From: Parachlamydiales bacterium
Lineage (GTDB): Bacteria > Chlamydiota > Chlamydiia > Chlamydiales > JABDDJ01
Reading direction: 5' to 3'
Assembly: GCA_041671045.1 (NCBI GenBank)
Contig: JBAZCF010000003.1
Coordinates: 305,890 to 369,889, forward strand
DNA length: 64,000 bases
This document shows, piece by piece, positions 55,001 through 61,700 of this stretch (positions within the stretch are counted from its first letter, which is position 1; each line of letters begins with the position of its first letter). Position numbers and translations under genes: made by a program. The notes under the pieces are model-generated. The model had not been told where the DNA came from. It was given only the letters and a program-made list of their open reading frames with translations, and made no database searches.

Positions 55001-58000
55001 TGAAGTGAGCCGCCATTAACGTCTGTAGCAGTTCCGGTCACAGTCAAATCCGCAGAATATAGTGTGGTGGAGAAAGCAAGCAAATTCATGTATAGGTTAT
55101 CTGCACCTGGATCAACGAAAAAGTTGGTGCTGGTCTGTCCATTCGTTAAATAACTGCTGACATCCACAGTTCTTAAGTCAAAGCCATAGGTGTTTATTGC
55201 ATTTGGATTACGGTTTGTGACATCCACTCCATGAAAAGTAATCCTAGAATTTAAAATATCACCGTCAGGGGCAGAAGCATCCGAGACTACAGTTCCTGTA
55301 ACGCTGCTCGTTGAATTAATTCTTACAGAATCAACGGCCCCCTCGCCATCTTGTGCAGAAATGATCAAATCCGCATCTATAGAGCCTACTGTGGGGGTTT
55401 TAAATCCGGCGATAGGGATGCTCACAGGTCCTAGACCGCCGGCAAAGGCGAGCCCATCAAATACAGAAAAACTTCGTGTAGGTTGGGCGGAATTACCATA
55501 AACCACTAAGAGCGACCAGTTGCCTGTTGTACCGACAACAGAGTAACCGGGAGTTGTTTGTATATTACCGACAAAATATGTTCCGCTACCCCCTGTCGCC
55601 CCGCTAACCAAACTTGTAACGTCAGCAAAAGCTGAATAAGCAGATCCACCAAAGATACTATGATAATCGATGCGCAATGTAGAAGCGTTGACAGTGACAT
55701 AAGTACCGGTGGGTGTTTTGAATAGGACTTCTCCTATGGCGGTGGAATCTACATTCGGTAATGCTCCCTGAGTATGATCACCATCTTGATAACCTGACCA
55801 ATATAAACCCGCAAAAAGAATACTAGATCCAGAACCAACAGACAGCACTGCTGAAGAAGAGTTAAAGGTATTGGTGTTTGAATCCGCATCCACATACACC
55901 TGAGGAACGACATTGTTAATATTTGCAAGGTTTGCTGCCTGTGTGTCGTCATAAGGCGCCATGTTTACATTTCCGATAGCGGTCATATCACCTTTAGCTA
56001 TAGCACTATAGCGCAAAGCAAAAGGTGAAATTACTCCTGAATTAAAGTTATCTATGATAGATACAGTAGCGCTTCCACCATTAATGGTAATGCCTGCAGC
56101 GCCAGTAGTTGCCGTCACAGTAAAATTTTCCAAAGCTTCATTCAATGAATCAGCCTTGATCTGCACACTGATTAATTTTAGGATCTCGCCTACAGCAAAT
56201 GTCACACTATTCGTTAATAAGGCATAATCTGCTGCGACTGCTGTACCATTAAGAGCGGTAAGGTTTACCGTGATTGCAGTCGTAGCGGCAGAACTTAATG
56301 TCAGAAGGATTGTTCCATTTACTGTGCCGGTTGCAGGCTCTGAAAAAACACCATCGCTTATAAATAGAACATTTGGATTGATGTTAACGGAGCGGCTAAA
56401 TTCGGAAGTAAAATGTTGGGCAGCCGTAATGTCTGTTACTGTAGCACTAACCCATACACCTAAAGAAGAGTTGAATGTCTGCGTAGGGATGTTAACGAAA
56501 CCGCTACCGTTAGTGGTGACATTGACAAATCCTAAATAGTTTTGTCCTTCCCCATATCCAAATCCATCATTATTTCCATTTCCAAAAAATTCAATACGAT
56601 ACGTATGGTTAGCAGCGCTATTTAATGTACCTCCCACACCGTAGGTGCCACCTGAATTAGGTGTTGAAATCACTAGATTGGCAATATTTTGATTATTATT
56701 ATTCCCTGTATCAGCATCTAGTCCATCATTTGCATTAGGCCCGGCAGCACCCATTTCAATTCCTAAACTACCATTAGAGAAGATCTTATTCTGAGTAAGC
56801 TCTACTAAGGAATCCAGGCCGTCTTCAGTGAACCAAATTCCATAATCTCCATGCCCTACAATAGTATTATTACTTATAACGCCTGTTGTACCGTCGGGAA
56901 ATTCAGTAATAGGAGAGTTAGGACTTCCGAAAATTATTCCTGAGCCCCAGTTTCCAATCACCGTACTACCCGTAGACGACATACCAATTCTGTTGCCTGT
57001 CACAAGGAAATTTTGTGTTTGGGTGCTTTCAAAAACAATCCCGTTGCCATTTCCAGAAATAGTGTTACCTGAAATCACCAGATTGTTATCTGCATTTCCT
57101 GTTCTAATCCTAACCCCTGCAAATCCTTGATACTCTCCTAAAGCAGCTGTGCCAGCAACATTTGTACCTATTAAGTTATCGGCTATAGTGATGCTTGCAG
57201 CATTATTGTATATATAAACCCCCATCCCCAAGTTACCTGAAATAACATTGTCGGAAATATCAATAGTACCGCCGGCCAAACTAATGCCTGATATACCATT
57301 AGGTCTAGCGACCCCTGCTGCAGTTAGTCCTATATAGTTATCAGTAATGTTTACAGTACGAACAACTGAGTTGCTAAAAATTGCATCCCCTCCGAAGCCG
57401 CCAATACTGAAACCTGATATCGTCACAGTTGTTCCGCTGGGGGAAGAAATATCAAAGGCGCGGGTAGTAAAGCCATTATTACCATTCAACTCGATAAGAG
57501 GGTTGCCTGCATATCCGGGTTGACTTGTTGCGTTAATATTTACTGAATCAGTGATAGATAAAGAAGAAAGTAAATTGATGGTTTTAGTTCCGGCGCCTGC
57601 GATATTAAAAGTGATGGTGTCGGCACCTACCGTACTGTTGGCATTAGTAAGCGCTGTACGTAAAGATCCCGCCCCCGAATCATTGGTGTTTGTTACGATG
57701 AATGTGGCTAAGTAGCCATCCCAATTTGAAATATTGGAATTGAAGTATTGCAAGGCATCGACATTTCCTCTTTCCAGAGTCCAATCTGCCCCTACAAAAC
57801 TATTTCCTGTTACGTCGTCTGAAGCTGCTACGCTAACTGCATGTCCATCACTATCCAAAAGATTATCAATAGTGTCTACTAACTGAGTGGAATATTGAGT
57901 TAAGTTACAGGTCAATAAATCCAGTCTTCCACCCTCTTTGATTAAGCTTCCTAAATCATGAAAGAATGATTGGATACTATTTGTATTAATGGTGTCTTGG

Positions 58001-58530
58001 GTGACTGTAGAATCAGAGGCAACTTTAATATAATTATCCTGTCCTTCCATAGCAAAAGCGATAGAATCCGCTTGTTTTCCCCCTAAAGCATCTTTGATTT
58101 TGGCAAGTAGTCCATCCATTGTCGTCGTTTTAGAATCGTAAAGGACAACTTTCACATCAGAATTGGTACTATTAACTAACTGGGTATAATTATTGACTGT
58201 ACTATCAACAACTAATATTTTAAGTGGATTGGAAGTAGGTTGTAATGGATCAGTATGAGGAGCCATTGGATCAATGGAACTGTCTGCAGAATGTGAAGAA
58301 TCATTAGCTTGAGTAGTCGCAGTCGATGCAGCCTGGTCATTGGTTTGGTGACTGGCGTCCGGACCAGAATCTGTCGTTGTATGTACTTCGGTGGTCGTAG
58401 ATGTCGTCGTAGTAGAAGGAGCCCCACCATCACTACTTGATTGTTGAGAGAGATCAGCTGCCATTGCGGCGCCCACTGCAGCGTCCAAAACTATTCTCTC
58501 TTCAAGGGGTGAAAAGTTATATTGTTTCAT
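46018..58530 (-). CDS. Giant Calx-beta repeat surface protein, 4,170 residues
   Basis: Domains in order: N-terminal motif LEERIVLDAA (about 9-18); a Ser/Thr/Asp-rich linker to about 95; a DUF4347-like domain (about 100-275, ILVVDSTVNNY and LDLLTCNLTQ); a right-handed beta-helix (about 278-700, VTNTNDSGAGSLRTAL); one Calx-beta (about 720-830); a region with LFAGLYWSG (about 870-1140); a DUF11-like domain (about 1150-1290, YAFTVTNVGQDNA); eleven double modules (each NDVANITINDVTVTEG Calx-beta plus SSAPRxxVTVxF module) over about 1310-3830; and a C-terminal propeller-like domain (about 3835-4170). No classical signal peptide, no cysteine-rich part. AGGTGG six bases upstream sets the ATG at 58530, not the earlier GTG. 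Surface role is inference; the secretion route is not visible. Confidence 0.85.
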   Translation of the reverse strand: MKQYNFSPLEERIVLDAAVGAAMAADLSQQSSSDGGAPSTTTTSTTTEVHTTTDSGPDASHQTNDQAASTATTQANDSSHSADSSIDPMAPHTDPLQPTSNPLKILVVDSTVNNYTQLVNSTNSDVKVVLYDSKTTTMDGLLAKIKDALGGKQADSIAFAMEGQDNYIKVASDSTVTQDTINTNSIQSFFHDLGSLIKEGGRLDLLTCNLTQYSTQLVDTIDNLLDSDGHAVSVAASDDVTGNSFVGADWTLERGNVDALQYFNSNISNWDGYLATFIVTNTNDSGAGSLRTALTNANSTVGADTITFNIAGAGTKTINLLSSLSITDSVNINATSQPGYAGNPLIELNGNNGFTTRAFDISSPSGTTVTISGFSIGGFGGDAIFSNSVVRTVNITDNYIGLTAAGVARPNGISGISLAGGTIDISDNVISGNLGMGVYIYNNAASITIADNLIGTNVAGTAALGEYQGFAGVRIRTGNADNNLVISGNTISGNGNGIVFESTQTQNFLVTGNRIGMSSTGSTVIGNWGSGIIFGSPNSPITEFPDGTTGVISNNTIVGHGDYGIWFTEDGLDSLVELTQNKIFSNGSLGIEMGAAGPNANDGLDADTGNNNNQNIANLVISTPNSGGTYGVGGTLNSAANHTYRIEFFGNGNNDGFGYGEGQNYLGFVNVTTNGSGFVNIPTQTFNSSLGVWVSATVTDITAAQHFTSEFSRSVNINPNVLFISDGVFSEPATGTVNGTILLTLSSAATTAITVNLTALNGTAVAADYALLTNSVTFAVGEILKLISVQIKADSLNEALENFTVTATTGAAGITINGGSATVSIIDNFNSGVISPFALRYSAIAKGDMTAIGNVNMAPYDDTQAANLANINNVVPQVYVDADSNTNTFNSSSAVLSVGSGSSILFAGLYWSGYQDGDHTQGALPNVDSTAIGEVLFKTPTGTYVTVNASTLRIDYHSIFGGSAYSAFADVTSLVSGATGGSGTYFVGNIQTTPGYSVVGTTGNWSLLVVYGNSAQPTRSFSVFDGLAFAGGLGPVSIPIAGFKTPTVGSIDADLIISAQDGEGAVDSVRINSTSSVTGTVVSDASAPDGDILNSRITFHGVDVTNRNPNAINTYGFDLRTVDVSSYLTNGQTSTNFFVDPGADNLYMNLLAFSTTLYSADLTVTGTATDVNGGSLQAGDVVQYAFTVTNVGQDNAIQSILRDVMPNFTTYVAGSLVVVSGANTGAKTDATGDDTAFFDVANNRVVFNLGTGATTTVGGSLAPGATTVIRFRVTVDADAPHLGVIQDTATVNYKTQDINAALVDSGSVSITPNNIPDISINNVTVTEGDAGTAVATFTITLSNASTQNITVNYATANSTATTADGDYTAIGSTLLTFTAGQTSKTITVNINGDNFFESSETFNVVLTTPVNATIADGTGVVTITNDDAAPALIITPVDSVTAEAGNTGTFTVKLSSAPRSTVTINFTSSDAGEGTPGGSVTFDSTNWDTPQTITVTGVNDAIVDGTIAYNINLATTSIDAAYSGLTGSVAMTNLDNDVANISISDVTVTEGDSGTTTATFTVTLSNASTSAVTVNYATSNVTATTADADYVAIGSTVLTFAAGQTTRTITVNVNGDNFFETNETFNVLLSSAAGGTITDATGVGTIANDDAAPSIIITPIDNTTSEAGATGSFSVSLASAPRANVTVSFTSTNTSEGTPAVTSITFTSANWDVPQTVTINGVNDNIVDGTVGYSINVTTASTDTGYNSLTVASQAFTNADNDVANITINDVTITEGNSGTATATFTVTLSNSSTSNVTVNYSTSDSSATTADADYVAVGSTLLTFTAGQTSKTITVTINGDNFFEGNEAFSVLLADAVGGTITDGTGIGTITNDDAAPSLIITPVDSVTSEGGNTGNFTVRLSSAPRADVTVTFGSSDTTEGAAGSSITFTSANWNTPQTVTINGVDDIIVDGTIAYNISANSASSDTDYNGLTGSVAFTNLDNDVANISINDVTITEGNSGTVTATFTVSLSNASTSTVTVNYATANDTATTADADYVAIGATPLTFTAGQTTKTITVTINGDNFFEGNEAFNVLLSGAVGGTITDGLGIGTITNDDAAPTVVITPVDTTTTEAGGTGSFTVSLSSAPRANVTVNFVSTDTSEGVPAVTSITFNSTNWNTPQTVTINGVDDAIVDGTIAYNITMTTTSTDANFNNLAVTPLGFTNADNDTANITINDVTLTEGSSGTKNFTFTVNLSNASTSTVSVSYQTNDGTATTADGDYVAIPLSLLTFTAGQTSKTITVVVNGDNYNESTENFTVTLSSAVNGTITDASGTGTITNDDAAPSIIVTPVDSTTSESGATGNFNVRLSSAPRSPVTITLSSTNTAEGIPNTVTLTFNDTNWNVNQNVVITGQDDAPANVVDGSVAYTITGTVASSDANFNALAFTPVNMTNADNDSANFVISNATVSEGTGGSTIMTFTVSLSTPVGGTVTVDYHTVDGTASALVGEFDYSMIPNATLQFLAGETSKNISVTITPDGFLENDETFSVVLTNATGGATIGVDTGIGTIINDDNTVPAVYIVPSAGGDTTTSESGDTASFDVTLSSAPHDFTTVTITTSDSTEGVSNIITLIFHEDNWNIPQTIVITGQDDNIVDGNISYTIETSTSSADPTFNGLLNSSTPLTNLDNDVANITINDVSVVEGNNGTTTMLFTVSLSNASTSNITVDYNTANGTATTGDNDYNASPLNTLTFLAGQTTQTISVTVNGDNYFEGNETFAINLSNAVGGAITDGSGTGTIVNDDATGPGGPGALIIVPGGDGSTVTTTEAGGTGTFTVALTSAPRSPVTVTFTTTDPTEGTVITAPIVFDETNWNIPQTVTVQGADDATVDGPIAYLVTGTVSSSDPIYNGQVTTPVNFQNTDNDIASINIDNVTVTESNSGTTNMTFTVTLSNVSTSTITVDYNTLNGSATTADGDYTNIPLTTLQFLAGETTKTITVAITGDNFYEGDESLSVILSNASGGTIVSGTGIGTIFNDDAAPSVNIVPSAGGGGDTTTTEGGDTSTFDITLTSAPRSPVTVTITTSDPTEGTPNVTTLTFDSTNWDIPQTITITGQDDNIVDGNITYTIDTTSSSADTNFNGLLDSSTALTNLDNDVANITISDVTVVEGNSGTTTMLFTVSLSNASTSTITVDYNTTNGTATMGDNDYNGVSLNTLTFLAGQTTKTIAILVNGDNYFEGNETFTVNLSNAVGGTITDGSGLGTITNDDATGPGGPGAVIIVPGGTGSTVTTSEDGTTGTFTVSLTSAPRSPVTITFTSTDPTEGTVITTTVVFDDTNWDTPQTVTVQGLEDGVVDGTIPYQVTGTVTSADPDFNGQITTPVNFENTDNDIANITINNVTVTESNSGTTSMTFTVTLSNASTSTVSVDYQTLDGTATTADGDYIGIPLTTLQFLAGETTKQITVTIQGDNFLEGNENLSVVLTNAVGGTILTDAGQGTISNDDATGGVIIVPPPVDATTGEDGSTGSFTVTLSSAPRDTVTLTFTSTDPTEGVPSVTTITFDSTNWNVAQTILVNGIDDNIVDGDIVYSILTQLSSNDPNFNDVSFPALNFTNVDNDVAGLSVSDMVVVENDNGTTTGTFTINLSNPSLTTVTVDYSLLDGTGTLVDSDYQPLAPGSLIFAPGENTKTVTVIINGDYYYESNETVILKLNNAVNGVLVDDTGVGSIINDDATPQIIITPIDTVTNPDNPTGSIMITVPSKPREPITVYLESTNPSEGTPDQPFIVIDETNWQNPIIVTITGNGNSSPTGGPTGFSIIATPVSNDPFFGALPPTETTFVNVRPSDPVAPVDPGPTIVATPPRDHTIIQEMTGNDHDNGKVISFDTLRAGYSGMYGLDSLKNRFDFEGLDSNTYEFYGIRNLSSLENGYLFDSASKLAKENENSMIAPLWGIDGTEGRLFAFKEPNNLMGSYISYGDLYYDDPNQGAIKLGGHISSFAIDRDNIAYMVINGDVGGIKGPVLAKVDLNTLSKDSNNIQIVGTINGKAITGIAFDKASGYLYGIERQNGADVLKIYNKENGYSIEIGALKDKNNVNFRAEDLKFDEDGELYATGPNEKLFFINRSSGKATPVEGQAHEANPSALAWDNSQKMFMVVGDDSVSYYQHKVFNHEAKIDAKALGISSIDGLNFIDTSKN
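47000..54600 (-). repeat. Eleven tandem double modules of the first giant gene
   Basis: The coding repeats have a unit of about 226 residues (678 bases). Adjacent pairs near 48.5 and 49.9 kb repeat together with a 1,392-base spacing (for example 48553 and 49945), showing a higher-order duplication of two modules at once. The oldest-looking copies lie towards 54 kb and 47 kb, where sequences diverge more. Confidence 0.8.
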
Positions 58531-58746
58531 ATCAACCACCTACTAAAGGCTATTACACTAATAAAACTTACTACTATTCATGTTAATTATAATCTTTTTT
58601 TAGAAATTTTAATATAGTATATAAAAAACGTTTATAATTATTAAAGATATAAACATATAACAATAAGTTACTTATATACAAATAACTATAATATAAAGTG
58701 GAAAACATTACAGAATAAAAAATAGTTGGCATTGACAATGCAAGAT

Positions 58747-58779
58747 AAAAAAGAAGAGAATAACGAATCATTCTCTTCT
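58747..58779 (-). terminator. Terminator of the second giant Calx-beta gene
   Basis: AGAAGAGAAT/ATTCTCTTCT is a perfect 10-bp stem with loop AACGAATC (58752-58779), followed on the minus strand by TTTTTT. The pairing of hairpin and T-run mirrors the terminator of the neighbour. The 250 bases from here to 58530 are AT-rich and hold the promoter region of the first giant. Confidence 0.78.
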
Positions 58780-58788
58780 AATTCAAAA

Positions 58789-61700
58789 TTAATTGTTAAT
58801 GAAGTTCAAACCATCTATAGATTGCAGACCTAATGCCTTAGGATTGAATTCCACTTCATGATTCAAAGCTGAATTATGATAGTATGAGACAGAATCATCT
58901 CCGACAACCATAAATACATCGTTACTCTTATCCCAAGCTAAGGCTGTAGTGCGATGTGCATTTCCTTGATCTTGGACAGGTACTGCAGTGCCACTGGCAC
59001 GGTTAATAAAGAATAACTGTTCATCAGGACCGGTAGCATACAGTTCACCGTCAGTATCAAATTTTAGGTCATCGGCGCGGAAATTGACATTGTTTTTATC
59101 TCTCAACGTACCAATCTCAATGCTATAACCATTATCTCTATTGTAAATTTTTAGTACATCCGCTCCCGCTTGGCGCTCAATACCGTAGAGATAGCCGCTT
59201 TCCTTATCGAAGGCTATTCCGGTAATAGCCTTGCCGTTGATTGCGCCGACTATAGTGATTTGATTACTCTCTTTAGATAAGTTATTCAAATCGATTTTCG
59301 CTAAAACTGATCCTTCTTCAGTGCCTACATCACCATTGATAACGATATAGGCTATATTATCCCCATCGATAGCAAAAGAGGAGATATTACCGCCCACTTT
59401 GATTACACCCTCTTTTGGATCATCATAGTATAAATCGCCATAGCTAATATACGACCCCATTAGGTTATTTGGATCTTTGAAGGCGAATAACCTTCCTTGA
59501 GTGCCATCTATTCCCCAAAGTGGAGCTATTGTATCATTTTCTGATCTATCAAATAAGTACCCTCTTTCTAGATCATTAATATCTCTAAATCCATAAAACT
59601 CATAAGTTGAGTTGTCTAAACTAAAGAAATCATACCTCTTGCTAAGATCTGCGTCTAATGAGCTATAGACTAAGCTATCGAATGAAATAACTTTATTGTT
59701 TCCAAGATGATTGATGTTGTTTCTATCCATGAGAGATGAGAAGTCAACATCTGTACTTGGACTTGGGGGGGTAGCTACAATAGTCTGTGTAGGCTCAGTG
59801 GGTATGCCGGGACTAACATTCAAAAATGGAATTTCATCTGGAGGTAACTGGCCATAGAATGGATCGCTGGATACAACTGTCGTTGTAATATTGAATGTTC
59901 TAGTACTATCTGTATCTGTCTGGGTGCCATTACCTAGAATAGTAACATAGATAGGATCTTGCCAGTTTGTATCATCAAAAATGACACTATCGACTTGAGG
60001 TATGCCTTGAGTGGGGTCAGTTGTATTTAAATAGACTGTAACAGGATCTCTTGGCTTGCTTGTAATTGTAAGTATAACCATACCCTCAGGACTGTCAGGG
60101 TTAATGACTGTATCAATCGGTGTAACAATAACATCAGGGACCGCATCGTCGTTAATAATGGTAGCAATTGCAGTATCGTCGCCTAAAATGCTATTTAATG
60201 CGTTAGTCAAGGTCAGTGTCATCGTTTCGTTGCTTTCATAGTAATAATCGCCATTAATGACAACGGTCACAGTTTTGGAGGTTTCTCCTGGCGCGAAGAT
60301 CAATACTCCGGGAGCAACAGGTTGATAATCACTATCGGAGAGTGTCGCTGTATTATCATTCACATTGTAGTTTACAGTGACAATACTGCTGTTAGAATTG
60401 CTTAAGGTGACAACAAATGTACCTGTGGTTGTACCATTGCCATTTTCAACAATCGTGATATCTGACACACCGATTGTAGAAACATCATTGTCTGCATTGG
60501 TAAAGTTGATAGGTGCAAAAAGCGTATTATTGAAGTTAGCGTCGTTAGAAGTGATCTGGGATAAAATACTGTATGCAATGTTACCATCGACAATCGTATC
60601 ATCTACACCGTTTATTAATACGGTCTGAGGAATATTCCAGTTAGTGCTGTTAAATGTTATTGTAGTGAGAACAGGAGTACCTTCGCCTGGGTCAGAAGAC
60701 GTAAAGGTAACAGTAACCGTATCACGAGGTGCGCTTGTGAGTGCTACAGTGAAAGAACCTTGGTCTCCATTTTCACCTGTTGTTGTATCTGCTGGAGGCC
60801 CAATAAGAATGAGGCCTCCTACAGCATCATCATTATTAATGGTACCTAATCCGCTATTATCAAGGATAACGCCACCGACTGCATTAGAAAGAACAAGGGA
60901 TAAGTTTTCGTTATTCTCGAAGAAGTTATCTCCATGGATCGTGACAGTAATTTGCTTAGTAGTTTCCCCTGCTAAAAATTGTAAAGTTGACAAAGGAATG
61001 CCGGTATAATCATTATCGGTTGTTGTTGCTGTGCCATTCAGGGTCTGGTAATCTACAGTAACAGTGGATAGACCTGCTGTATCTAAGGTGACTGTAAAGG
61101 TCATGGTAGTTGAGCCGCTATTTCCTTCAGTCACAGTGACATCGCTGATGCTAATATTAGGCACATCGTTATCGGTGTTTTGGAAAATGACCGGAGTGGT
61201 GATTTGACCATTGTAGTTAGGATCAGAAGAAGAAACAGTACCGGTAATTTGATAGCTCACAGTTCCATCGATGACGGAATCATCCAATCCCTGTACTGTA
61301 ACAGTTTGTGGAATGTTCCAATTTGAATCGTCAAAGACTAAAGTCGTATTGGTCACTGTACCTTCGGTTGGATCTGTTGAAGTAAAGGTAATAGTGACTG
61401 GGCTACGTGGAGCATTTGGCAATTCAACAGTGAATGAGCCAGTTCCGCCGCTTTCAGAAGTTGTTGAATCTGTAGATGTAATAATCAAGGCACCCGCAGC
61501 TTCATCGTTTGTGATAGTACCTAAACCGGAAGCATCCGTAATTGTTCCACCAATTGCATTGGAAAGGTTTACAGTTAACGTCTCATCATTTTCGAAATAA
61601 TTATCGCCATTAATAGTTACAGTCACTGTTTTAGAGGTTTCACCTGCTAAGAAGGTCAATGTGTTCGCAATTGCTGTGTAGTCATTATCTCCTGTAGTCG

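Noticed and set aside
47024..56539. Many plus-strand frames of 60-135 codons opposite the first giant gene
   Set aside because: They recur with the module period and are Val/Pro/Ser-rich complements of the Thr-rich repeats; none has a supporting ribosome site.
58583..58771. 62-codon hydrophobic minus-strand frame between the giants
   Set aside because: It starts inside the terminator hairpin of the upstream gene and is an effect of AT-rich sequence (Tyr/Leu/Ile runs).
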